A stretch of DNA of 64,000 nucleotides from CAZBLK01 sp964492715. GTDB taxonomy: Bacteria; Bacillota; Clostridia; Lachnospirales; WRBF01. The notes below the pieces were generated by a model that was given only the letters and a program-made list of their open reading frames with translations, was not told the DNA's origin and did not search any database. Every line of letters begins with the position of its first letter. Positions within the stretch are counted from its first letter, which is position 1. Positions 24,915 through 32,183 of the stretch are shown piece after piece. The DNA lies in NCBI GenBank assembly GCA_964492715.1, contig CAZBLK010000015.1, positions 1 to 64,000 of the forward strand, given 5' to 3'. The position numbers were made by a program, and so were the translations under genes.

Positions 24915-24961
24915 AATTAATAGACATACCCTATTATAGTATAGAGTAGAATCTATTAATT
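24915..24961 (-). promoter_or_regulatory. hicBA promoter with flanking perfect inverted repeat
   Basis: AATTAATAGA (24915-24924) and TCTATTAATT (24952-24961) are perfect complements 27 bp apart. Between them lies a minus-strand TATAAT (24933-24938). An operator flanking the -10 is the usual layout for toxin-antitoxin autoregulation. Confidence 0.5.
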
Positions 24962-24996
24962 TTCAATGATTTTACACAAAATTTACCAACCAAAAC

Positions 24997-25998
24997 CTAA
25001 CTATACCTCCAAATATCCGAACAAGTAATCCCCTCATTAAGCGCAATGTTAAGCGAATTTGCAATAATCCCCGAAAGCCTTTCGACAACATCGTCCACTT
25101 CCTTTGGCGTAACAAACATGTTCCCCTCATAAGGGTTTAGCACATCTCTAATTAAGCTATACTTTTCGTCAGCTTCAAGCTCTACAAGCATTTTATAAAA
25201 ATCTGTCCCAACAATAGCTTCCTTTATTAAAGCACCAAGCATAACATCAAGAGTATCATTCACAAGCGTAGCAGCATCTACTACTGTTGGAACGCCAATT
25301 GCAATTACCTTTGTGCCAAGCGTTTCTTCGTTCAACCCTTTGCGCCTGTTTCCCATTCCGCCCCCTGGCGAAATTCCTGTGTCAGAAATTTGTATAGTTG
25401 CATTTATGCGTGACGTTTGCCGTGCCGCAAGCGCATCTATTGCAATAACTAGGTCGGGCTTTATTTTGTCTACAATACCTTTTATAATTTCGGCTGTTTC
25501 AATGCCTGTAATTCCAAGAACCCCAGGGGCAACAGCGGCTATTTGCCTTACATTTTTATGAAGCTCCTTAGGTAAAACATTTTCTGTCACCATATGCCTT
25601 GTTACAAGTACACTTTCGGCCACCTTTGGGCCAAGTGAGTCTGGTGTTACGTTTCGGTTTCCTAGCCCCACAATTAAGACAGTTCCGTTTTTTTTCAATT
25701 TATGAATACTTCCAATAGCTTTTGCCACAAGCTTAATAATTTCTTCGTGTGCCAACGTGTCGTTTTGCTTCATTGCATCAGCTTCAATTGTAATGTAATT
25801 TCCAACAGGCTTACCAATTGCACTTGCACCCATTTCGTTTTGCACTTCAACCCAAATTTGCCTAATGGTGTTGTCTCTAAATTTGTTTACAGAAAGTTTT
25901 ACGCCGTTTACCTCACTGCTGTCACCCCTTGCAATTTCGTGGGCTTCCAGTGCTAAGTCTGTGTATATGTTCTTTTTCCAAGGTTTATTTGTACTCAT
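24997..25998 (-). CDS. gpr: GPR endopeptidase (spore germination protease)
   Basis: A 333-residue A25-family protease that degrades small acid-soluble DNA-binding proteins when spores germinate. The N-terminal YTDLALEAHE is the conserved region around the auto-processing site of the zymogen, preceded by a short propeptide. The catalytic core shows VLIVGLGNRNVTPDSLGPKV, the VAPGVLGITGIETAEII segment with catalytic Asp-Ala in VIAIDALAARQTSRINATIQI, and TGISPGGGMGNRRKG. This gene is restricted to endospore formers and fixes the organism as one. GAGGAGG precedes the ATG. No terminator was seen before hicB. It diverges from the Ctp protease. Confidence 0.97.
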   Translation of the reverse strand: MSTNKPWKKNIYTDLALEAHEIARGDSSEVNGVKLSVNKFRDNTIRQIWVEVQNEMGASAIGKPVGNYITIEADAMKQNDTLAHEEIIKLVAKAIGSIHKLKKNGTVLIVGLGNRNVTPDSLGPKVAESVLVTRHMVTENVLPKELHKNVRQIAAVAPGVLGITGIETAEIIKGIVDKIKPDLVIAIDALAARQTSRINATIQISDTGISPGGGMGNRRKGLNEETLGTKVIAIGVPTVVDAATLVNDTLDVMLGALIKEAIVGTDFYKMLVELEADEKYSLIRDVLNPYEGNMFVTPKEVDDVVERLSGIIANSLNIALNEGITCSDIWRYS

Positions 25999-26038
25999 AA
26001 GTAGTCCTCCTCATTATGTCTAAACTTTCTAAAGCTTT

Positions 26039-26153
26039 TATCGCAATTTGAATAAAACAGTTCACCAAGACATTTTGCGTCAAAAAATAGTTGAAGCGTT
26101 CGATATTTTTGCCACAAAATGTCTTGGTGACTATAAAAACTCAAATTGCTATA
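26039..26153. repeat. 115-bp palindromic element between gpr and the Ctp gene
   Basis: A perfect 16-bp stem, TCACCAAGACATTTTG (26062-26077) with its complement (26115-26130), encloses a second stem (CAAAAAATA/TATTTTTG). Outside it, after 10-base unpaired segments, GCAATTTGA (26043-26051) pairs perfectly with TCAAATTGC (26141-26149). The whole could fold as a long hairpin on either strand. It has no open frame and lies between two divergent genes, so it is not a simple terminator; a MITE-like repeat or a large operator are possible. Confidence 0.6.
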
Positions 26154-26203
26154 CAAATTAATTTCCCCAAAATACATGCTTTAATGTATAATAGTTTTTG
26201 TGC

Positions 26204-26209
26204 TATAAT
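26204..26209 (+). promoter_or_regulatory. candidate -10 of the Ctp protease gene
   Basis: TATAAT, 42 bp before the ATG. The hexamer 17 bp upstream (TTAATG) is a poor -35, so a sporulation sigma factor or an activator may be involved; this cannot be decided from sequence alone. Confidence 0.35.
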
Positions 26210-26251
26210 AAACTTTAAAGAGATGATTGTCTTTTAAGGAGTGTATAAATA

Positions 26252-27451
26252 ATGGAAAACAAAAAGACGTTTTTTGCGGGTTTTGCTGTGGGCGCTGTTT
26301 TAATTTTTGTCATTAACTTTAGCTTAGGCCCAGCTATATCAACGTACAACAAGGCAAAAGGTGTAGAGCAAAAGCTTACCCCAGAAAACAAGGTAACAGA
26401 AATTTTAGACATATTAAACAAATATTATGTAGAAGATTTTGACATTGAGCAGCTTCAAGAAGGAATGTACACAGGTTTTGTTTACGGCGTTGGCGACCCA
26501 TATACAACTTATATGGATAAAGATTATTTAAAAAAGTTTATAGAAAGCCTTGAGGGTACGTTTGCAGGTGTTGGCATTTACGTTTCGCCAAATACTAAAA
26601 CAAACAGAATTACAGTAATCTCTCCAATAGAAGGCTCACCAGCCTATGCCGCTGGAATAAAACCAAAAGACATTATTACAAAGGTAAACGGCATTGACGT
26701 GTATGCAGACACACTTGACGAAGCCATTACAATGATGAAAGGCAAAGAAGGCACGTCTGTAAACGTTACAATTTATCGTGAAAGCGAAGAAAGAACTTTT
26801 GATATAAGCTTAAAAAGAGCAATTATTAACGTGCCAACTGTTGCACACAAAATGCTTGAAAACAGCATTGGCTATTTAAGAATTACAGGCTTTGACGAGG
26901 TTACATACGACCAGTTTATGGAAGCTTACAACGACCTCAATAGCCAAGGCATGAAAGGGCTTGTAATTGACCTTAGAAACAACCCTGGCGGTCTTCTTGA
27001 CATAGTTGTAAAAATTGCTGACGAGCTTGTTCCGGAAGGCAAAATAGTTTACACCGAAGACAAAAACGGCAAAACAAAATTTTCATACTCGGACAAAAAG
27101 CAAATTGAAGTTCCTTTAGCTTTAATTGTAAACGGCAGCAGCGCAAGCGCATCAGAAGTTTTAGCAGGTGCTGTAAAAGACTTGGGCGTAGGCGAGCTTG
27201 TTGGCACACAAACGTTTGGCAAAGGGCTTGTTCAAACACTTTACCCTCTTTCTGACGGAAGCGGCGTAAAGGTGACAATTGCAAAATATTACACACCAAG
27301 CGGAGTTTGCATTGACAAAGTTGGTATTAAACCTGACTATATTGTGGAAATGGAACATGACGATGACGTAAGCATTTCAAACCTTACGTTTGAAGAAGAT
27401 GTTCAACTTAAAAAAGCTTTTGAAGTTGTTGAAAGTAAAATTAAAAAGTAG
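26252..27451 (+). CDS. S41-family C-terminal processing protease (Ctp)
   Basis: A 399-residue membrane-anchored serine protease. An N-terminal helix (about 8-25) exports the protein; a helical domain and a PDZ domain (about 100-180, with FAGVGIYVS and GSPAYAAGIKPKDIITKVNG) select C-terminal tails; the catalytic core has Ser299 in NGSSASASEVLAGA and Lys324 in GTQTFGKGLVQ, 25 residues apart as in the family. Glu and Arg-rich support is seen in LVIDLRNNPGGLL. The B. subtilis relative CtpB cleaves SpoIVFA in sigma-K activation; lying next to gpr this copy may act in sporulation, but a general role in envelope protein turnover is equally possible. Start after TTAAGGAGTG. Confidence 0.93.
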   Translation: MENKKTFFAGFAVGAVLIFVINFSLGPAISTYNKAKGVEQKLTPENKVTEILDILNKYYVEDFDIEQLQEGMYTGFVYGVGDPYTTYMDKDYLKKFIESLEGTFAGVGIYVSPNTKTNRITVISPIEGSPAYAAGIKPKDIITKVNGIDVYADTLDEAITMMKGKEGTSVNVTIYRESEERTFDISLKRAIINVPTVAHKMLENSIGYLRITGFDEVTYDQFMEAYNDLNSQGMKGLVIDLRNNPGGLLDIVVKIADELVPEGKIVYTEDKNGKTKFSYSDKKQIEVPLALIVNGSSASASEVLAGAVKDLGVGELVGTQTFGKGLVQTLYPLSDGSGVKVTIAKYYTPSGVCIDKVGIKPDYIVEMEHDDDVSISNLTFEEDVQLKKAFEVVESKIKK

Positions 27452-27460
27452 AGCATGTTT

Positions 27461-27498
27461 GGAGTGCTACGCATTAGGTGCGGCACTCCATTTTGTTT
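27461..27498 (+). terminator. terminator after the Ctp gene
   Basis: GGAGTGC/GCACTCC with an inner ACGCA/TGCG stem, then ATTTTGTTT. Confidence 0.75.
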
Positions 27499-27516
27499 GC
27501 CTGCTTGCCAACTGTC

Positions 27517-27555
27517 TAAAAAAATACCCATTTTCACAAAAATGAAAATGGGTAT
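27517..27555 (-). terminator. terminator after hemZ
   Basis: On the minus strand a perfect 13-bp stem (ATACCCATTTTCA and its complement) with a 6-base loop, then TTTTTTT. It is the first clear terminator in the leftward gene run that begins at 45332. Confidence 0.85.
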
Positions 27556-27586
27556 AAAATGGGAAAAGCTATCCTTCGAGTAGACT

Positions 27587-29029
27587 CTACAAGTTCAAAA
27601 TTTTTTTATTAACAACTTCATCAATTCTTTTAATATATTCAAAAACGTCTTTCATATTAGTAATTCGCTCAATTCTGTTTGTTTTAAGGTCAACCGTTTT
27701 TGTAATTGCTCCTGCGCCTGCCGCAACAATTGTTTGGGTTTCTTCCATTATATGAACGTTGTACAAACCCTCGTGCCCAGCCTTTGAGTACCCAACGTTT
27801 TCAAAGCCGCCAAGCATGTTTTTTTGCCTATACATGTAGTAAGGCAGCAAGCCCATTTTCTGTGCGTGGCTGCGAGATGTTTGTAAAATTTTCTCCATTA
27901 CGTTTACTTCTGAATAAAGGTTGAAGTCGGCGGCGTTTGTTAGCATGTCCTCTTTAAGCTTTGACGCACGCTTCACAGAAAGCGTGTGAATTGTAAGGTT
28001 TTCTGGGTTAAGTGTTAAAACTTGCTCTAGCGTTTTTGTTGCTTCTTCTATGCCTTCGTTTGGAAGCCCCATTATCAAGTCAACGTTAATCGATTTGTGC
28101 CCACATTCTCTAGCCATGTCAAACGCTTTAAAAAAGTCGTCTGCTGTGTGTCCCCTTCCAATTTTTTCAAGAGTTTTGTCGTTTAAAGTTTGAGTGTTTA
28201 CAGAAAGCCTTGTTACTTCATATTTCTTCATTAAAGCAAGCTTTTCCATGTCTAGCGTGTCTGGCCTGCCTGCTTCAACAGTAAACTCGTCGGCAGATTT
28301 TACATTAAACCTGCTGTAAACAGCTTCCAACAACCGTTCAAGCCGCCTTGCATCAAGAGAAGTTGGCGTTCCTCCGCCAATATAAACAGTTTGCAAGTGC
28401 TTTTCCTTTATAAGTTTGGCGCAAGCATCAAGCTCTTTTATTAAGCAGTCCAAATACGTGTCAACATAATCTTCAAATTTAGAAATTGGAAACGAAGTAA
28501 ACGAGCAGTAATAGCACCTTGTAGGGCAAAACGGAATACCAACGTACAGGCTAACTTTGTTTTGCGTTTTAGACAAAACAATTGGACGTTGCCTTTTTGC
28601 AACGTCTACACAAAGCTCCAGCTTTTCATCTGAAGCTAGGTACTTGTTTTTCATTGTAGCTAAAACTTCAGCTTCACCAAGCCCTTTATCAAACAAGTCA
28701 TGCACAATTTTTGTCGGTCTAATTCCAGTAAGAACGCCCCACGGTGGCGTGTAGCCAGTTGCTTTAGTTAAAGCACGGTACATTGATGTTTTTATTTCAA
28801 GTTTAAGCTGTTTTTCATCAGAAGCAGAAACAGTTTCTTCATCACGTGACAAAAACTGCCCATTTGCATAAACCTCACTTCTACAAACATCTTCGTCTAA
28901 AGAAGAAACGACAGTTACACCCAAATCAGAAACTTCTTCTGCCCTTGCAAAATTTTCGTTATTATAAAAAACTTGTGATATAGTTTGAATTTCGTTTTCA
29001 AAGGCGTGTCCGTTACAAATAAAATTCAT
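27587..29029 (-). CDS. hemZ: coproporphyrinogen III dehydrogenase-like radical SAM protein HemZ
   Basis: A 480-residue HemN/HemW-superfamily radical SAM enzyme of the Firmicute HemZ type, which has an extra N-terminal domain of about 150 residues. The iron-sulfur motif is CPTRCYYCSF (CxxxCxxC) after LYVGIPF, and GGGTPTSLDARRLERLL and EAGRPDTL follow. HemZ proteins are annotated as oxygen-independent coproporphyrinogen oxidases; biochemical proof is thin, and no other haem gene is in the window, so a different role (haem chaperone or another radical reaction) remains possible. Its ATG overlaps the MBL hydrolase stop by 4 bp. Confidence 0.92.
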   Translation of the reverse strand: MNFICNGHAFENEIQTISQVFYNNENFARAEEVSDLGVTVVSSLDEDVCRSEVYANGQFLSRDEETVSASDEKQLKLEIKTSMYRALTKATGYTPPWGVLTGIRPTKIVHDLFDKGLGEAEVLATMKNKYLASDEKLELCVDVAKRQRPIVLSKTQNKVSLYVGIPFCPTRCYYCSFTSFPISKFEDYVDTYLDCLIKELDACAKLIKEKHLQTVYIGGGTPTSLDARRLERLLEAVYSRFNVKSADEFTVEAGRPDTLDMEKLALMKKYEVTRLSVNTQTLNDKTLEKIGRGHTADDFFKAFDMARECGHKSINVDLIMGLPNEGIEEATKTLEQVLTLNPENLTIHTLSVKRASKLKEDMLTNAADFNLYSEVNVMEKILQTSRSHAQKMGLLPYYMYRQKNMLGGFENVGYSKAGHEGLYNVHIMEETQTIVAAGAGAITKTVDLKTNRIERITNMKDVFEYIKRIDEVVNKKILNL

Positions 29030-29673
29030 TGTAAACCGCCTTTTGCACCAACGTATGGGTTGTTAATTTTTTCGTGTCCTATAGTTGTAGCTCGGTCATG
29101 CCCTGGGTAAACTTTTACATCTTCTGGTAAAACAAAAAGCTTTTCTTTAATTGAAGCATAAAGCTGCCTGCCATTCCCAAGAAGCAAGTCGTACCTGCCA
29201 ATTTCCTCATAAAAAAGCGTGTCACCGCTGAACAAAACCTTTTCCTTGTCGTCATAAAAACATGTTCCGCCAGGAGTGTGCCCAGGGGTGTGTATTGCTT
29301 TTAAAACGCTTTCGCCAACTTTTATTTCAAAGCCGTCTTCAAAAAGCACGTCATAAGTAAGCTTGCTAACTTTTTCACCAGTGTAAGAATAAACGTGCTT
29401 CAAACTGTACTGCTCGATAATTTGCGGCTCGTCTTTGTGTAAAAAAAGCTTTGCACCTGTATGCTCTTGCAGCTTTAAAATACCGCCTATATGGTCGGGG
29501 TGTCCGTGTGTAAGCAAAATTCCTTTTACGTTAATTTTGTTTTCTTCAATTTTAGCAATAATTTTTGAAGGTTCGCCACCTGGGTCAATTACAACGCCTT
29601 CAAGCGTTTTTTCATCAAAATATATATAAACGTTTTCCCGTAGCATAGTTACAGGTGTAACTAAAATTTTCAT
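29026..29673 (-). CDS. MBL-fold hydrolase (glyoxalase II-like)
   Basis: A 215-residue metallo-beta-lactamase-fold protein. The metal motif THGHPDHIGG (HxHxDH) is intact, with further ligands in HTPGHTPGG, FSGDTLF and YPGHDRATTIG. It resembles the YqgX/glyoxalase II-like group that hydrolyses thioesters or phosphoesters; the real substrate is unknown. Cytoplasmic. TAGGAGG precedes the ATG. It couples to hemZ by a 4-bp overlap and begins 27 bp after the PP2C gene without a terminator between, so it may belong to the long leftward transcript. Confidence 0.9.
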   Translation of the reverse strand: MKILVTPVTMLRENVYIYFDEKTLEGVVIDPGGEPSKIIAKIEENKINVKGILLTHGHPDHIGGILKLQEHTGAKLFLHKDEPQIIEQYSLKHVYSYTGEKVSKLTYDVLFEDGFEIKVGESVLKAIHTPGHTPGGTCFYDDKEKVLFSGDTLFYEEIGRYDLLLGNGRQLYASIKEKLFVLPEDVKVYPGHDRATTIGHEKINNPYVGAKGGLQ

Positions 29674-29700
29674 TAATTTTTAAAGCCTCCTAATAAGTTA

Positions 29701-30867
29701 CTACAGCTTGCAAATTATCATGCTAACATCATCAAGCTGGTACTTTTGTGCTTCGCTTGCATTGTAGTTGTAAAAAGCCGACTGAATTATATCAAGAATT
29801 TCTTTAGGGTCGTATAACGACGTGTCTATAAGAATTTCCTTCAACTTAGCTGAAAAGTCGTCTGGGTTATCTTTGTAAAAAGTATCGGACAAGCCATCGG
29901 TGTGGAAAAACAAAATGTCGCCTTTGTTGTAATCAATCGTTTTAACTTCATACTTTGAGTCAAGCATAAGCCCAATTGGAAGCCCCGAAACGTTTAGCTC
30001 AAACGCAACGCTTTCCTTAGCGTTTAAATAAATTGGAAGCGCTTGCCCAGCATTTGAAAAATAAATTCTCTGTTCATGGGTGTTAATAATTGCAAAAAAC
30101 ACACATGCAAACATTTCTTGGTCACTGTTTTCAAAAATTCGGCAAAACTCGGTGTTTAAGCCTGCCAAAATTCTGTTTGGTGCAGAGTGAACTGAAGACA
30201 AGTTTTTTACCATCATGCCAAGCATAGCTGTCAAAAGAGCCGCCGAAATTCCATGCCCCGACACATCACCAATAGCAACAAAAATGCAGTCTTTATCAAT
30301 TTGTAAAATTACGTCGTAAAAGTCGCCGCCAATGTCAAGAGCAGGCAAATATCTGCTTAAAAATTTAGACTCGTTAAATTCAAAGTCAACGTCGGGCAAA
30401 AGCGCCTTTTGCACATTCTGCGCCATTTTAAGCTGAAAATTAAGCAAATTATTTTTTTCTTCGAGCTCTACATATTTTGCTTTAAGCTGGTCACGCAAGT
30501 TTTTAACGTGAATAAGCGACATAACTTTTGAAGTTAAAACTGACGAGTCAAAGTTTTTTTGAATTATATCATCTGCGCCAATTTCTAAAGACCTAATCCG
30601 AACGTCTTTTGTGTCTTCAAGAGTTAAAAGCAAAACAAGGGTGTACTCGCTTTCTGGCTTTTGCCTAAGCTTTTTTAAAACGTCAAAGCCGCTTATGTCG
30701 GGCAGCTCTACACCCATAATTAATAAATCAGGGTTAAACACCTCAATTTTCGCAAGTGCGTTAAGCCCACTTTCGGAAGTTAAAATTTCAAACCCTTCAA
30801 GGCTTAGGCATTTGCGAATTAAGTCGGTGCTTTGAACAGAATTGTCAACCACAAGAATTTTTATCAT
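29701..30867 (-). CDS. receiver-domain PP2C (SpoIIE/RsbU-type) phosphatase
   Basis: A 388-residue protein: receiver-like domain (1-120), coiled-coil linker (about 121-155), PP2C-type phosphatase (about 175-388). The phosphatase metal sites are present (DIGGDFYDV, IGDVSGHGISAALL, FFHTDGLSDTF, and the final DDVSMII), so it should dephosphorylate a STAS anti-anti-sigma protein, most likely the one encoded two genes upstream. The receiver is degenerate: the phosphoacceptor position reads LLIMGVELPD (Gly52 in place of Asp) and the acidic pair is VDN, while Thr82 and Lys104 are kept. It therefore cannot be activated by ordinary phosphorylation and may respond to protein binding. It overlaps the upstream kinase gene by 23 bp, and the four genes form one unit. 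Confidence 0.9.
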   Translation of the reverse strand: MIKILVVDNSVQSTDLIRKCLSLEGFEILTSESGLNALAKIEVFNPDLLIMGVELPDISGFDVLKKLRQKPESEYTLVLLLTLEDTKDVRIRSLEIGADDIIQKNFDSSVLTSKVMSLIHVKNLRDQLKAKYVELEEKNNLLNFQLKMAQNVQKALLPDVDFEFNESKFLSRYLPALDIGGDFYDVILQIDKDCIFVAIGDVSGHGISAALLTAMLGMMVKNLSSVHSAPNRILAGLNTEFCRIFENSDQEMFACVFFAIINTHEQRIYFSNAGQALPIYLNAKESVAFELNVSGLPIGLMLDSKYEVKTIDYNKGDILFFHTDGLSDTFYKDNPDDFSAKLKEILIDTSLYDPKEILDIIQSAFYNYNASEAQKYQLDDVSMIICKL

Positions 30868-31285
30868 CAGCCCTCACCTTTTTAACAAAATTAATTACGT
30901 TGCCGCTTTCATTAAAAAGCAAGCTGTCAGTCATTGCATAAACAAGGCGAATACCTCTACCGTGGTCGCTTTCGGAAGGGTCTTCACCTTCGCTTAACGA
31001 CAGAATTTTGTTGTAGTCAAAGCCTTCTCCTTCGTCGGATATAGAAGCAAAAACCGTTCCGTCTTCAATTTTTACAGACAAGCTAACACGCTTTTTAATG
31101 TCGCTTTTATTGCCATGCAAAACAGAGTTGCACAAAAGCTCGCTAAAAATAAGCTTTAAGTCAAGTGCTTCTTCATTTTCCAGGCGTGGGATATTAAGAG
31201 TAATAAAAGAAAGCGTTTCCGACAACACTGACTTAACGTTTAAAAGCTCACTGGCGAAAGTTATCTCAAGCTTATTAGTTAACAT
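30845..31285 (-). CDS. RsbW/SpoIIAB-like anti-sigma serine kinase (intact)
   Basis: A 146-residue GHKL-fold ATPase. The ATP-binding boxes are complete: N box SELLCNSVLHGNK with the Mg-binding Asn, G1 box ISDEGEGFDY, G2 box HGRGIRLVYAM. Such proteins phosphorylate a STAS partner and sequester a sigma factor or another target. It lies directly upstream of the PP2C gene, overlapping it, and downstream of a second, degenerate kinase. GGGGTGGTGGG precedes the ATG. No sigma factor gene lies nearby, so the output target is encoded elsewhere or is not a sigma factor. Confidence 0.88.
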   Translation of the reverse strand: MLTNKLEITFASELLNVKSVLSETLSFITLNIPRLENEEALDLKLIFSELLCNSVLHGNKSDIKKRVSLSVKIEDGTVFASISDEGEGFDYNKILSLSEGEDPSESDHGRGIRLVYAMTDSLLFNESGNVINFVKKVRADDKNSCG

Positions 31286-31303
31286 ATTCCCACCACCCCA
31301 TGT

Positions 31304-31328
31304 ATTTTACAATAACCATTTGTAAAAT
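31304..31328 (-). other. intercistronic hairpin between the two kinase genes
   Basis: ATTTTACAA (31304-31312) and TTGTAAAAT (31320-31328) form a perfect 9-bp stem with a 7-base loop, inside the only gap of this otherwise overlapping four-gene unit. No T-run follows on the coding strand, so it is more likely a stability or processing element than a terminator. Confidence 0.45.
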
Positions 31329-31345
31329 TTCAGCCCGTTAAAACC

Positions 31346-31744
31346 CTACTCAAATGAAATTACTTTATGAGTTTTTTCCATAGTAATTACCGTTACATTT
31401 TCGGAATTTTTTTCTATTTGCAGCTTATCCATTAAAGCACGAATCATCAAAAGCCCCATTTCGTCCTCGTCTGGCACAAGGCTAACTTCGCCCTTTGTTG
31501 AGAGCACAATGTTTAAAACGCCTTGCGAAACACTGAAATGCAAAGTAAAGTCGCCGTTTGACAGCTTTTTAATAATAAACGTACAAGCTTCCGAAACAGC
31601 CGCCTTTATGTCCTCTATTTCGTCAATGTCAAAGCCGACACGGTTTGCAATTGATGAAGCTGTTAGGCGTGCTGCCGAAACATAAGAAGGATTTATCGGC
31701 AGCGTCAGTTGAATGTTTTCGTTTTCAGTGCTTGAATTATTCAT
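31346..31744 (-). CDS. degenerate RsbW-like protein
   Basis: A 132-residue GHKL-like protein by fold pattern. IKAAVSEACTFIIKKL aligns with the N box AVSEACTNAxxH, but the Mg-binding Asn is replaced by Phe and the His is missing. No G1 box (DxGxGF) is seen, and the G2 region is reduced to DEMGLLMIRALMD. It therefore probably does not hydrolyse ATP, but may still bind the STAS partner or a target. The stretch of codons before 31744 begins at a GTG inside the ribosome-binding site; ATG 31744 is the real start, overlapping the STAS stop by 8 bp. It is translationally coupled to the STAS gene. Confidence 0.8.
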   Translation of the reverse strand: MNNSSTENENIQLTLPINPSYVSAARLTASSIANRVGFDIDEIEDIKAAVSEACTFIIKKLSNGDFTLHFSVSQGVLNIVLSTKGEVSLVPDEDEMGLLMIRALMDKLQIEKNSENVTVITMEKTHKVISFE

Positions 31745-32066
31745 GAGTCTCACCTTCTATCATAAATACTTTGTCAAGGTTAGTAATTTTAAAAAGCTTT
31801 AAAAGGTTTGGTCGAACGTGTAACAAATGAATTTCGCCGCCGTATGACTTTACGTTTTTAACAACTGCAACCAAAGCCCCAAGTGCCGTAGAATCAATGT
31901 ACTCAAGTGCTTTGCAGTCTATAAAAAGGTCACAGTTTTTTTCATTTATTAGGCTTAAAAGTTCATTTTTCATATTTCCCGAATTAAAAATGTCAACCTC
32001 GCCTGTAATTGAAACGTTCCAGCAATTTTTTTGCTCATCAAATTTGTACTCTAGTGTGTAGTCCAT
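31737..32066 (-). CDS. STAS-domain anti-anti-sigma factor
   Basis: A 109-residue single STAS domain like SpoIIAA/RsbV. The pattern VSITGEVDIFNSGNMKNELL followed by DLFIDCKALEYIDSTALGALVAVV is diagnostic, and Ser-Thr in YIDSTALG includes the phosphorylation site (Ser of DSTALG). It should be phosphorylated by the intact kinase and dephosphorylated by the PP2C protein. First gene of the four-gene partner-switching unit; AAGGAGGTTT precedes the ATG. It follows the 806-residue acidic protein after 117 bp containing an inverted repeat. Confidence 0.93.
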   Translation of the reverse strand: MDYTLEYKFDEQKNCWNVSITGEVDIFNSGNMKNELLSLINEKNCDLFIDCKALEYIDSTALGALVAVVKNVKSYGGEIHLLHVRPNLLKLFKITNLDKVFMIEGETHE

Positions 32067-32102
32067 TTTAAACCTCCTTAATTTCTTAAATAATTTAACG
32101 TG

Positions 32103-32142
32103 AGTTCGATATAAATGCTAAATGAGCAAGTTATATCGAACT
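32103..32142. repeat. perfect inverted repeat upstream of the STAS gene
   Basis: AGTTCGATATAA (32103-32114) and TTATATCGAACT (32131-32142), 12 bp each with a 16-base loop. It lies 36 bp before the STAS start and 41 bp after the stop of the previous gene. No T-run follows on either strand. An operator for the partner-switching unit or a processing hairpin would fit. Confidence 0.5.
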
Positions 32143-32183
32143 TTGATTCGCTGCTTGTTCGGCTTCGCCAAACCCAAGCTAAT

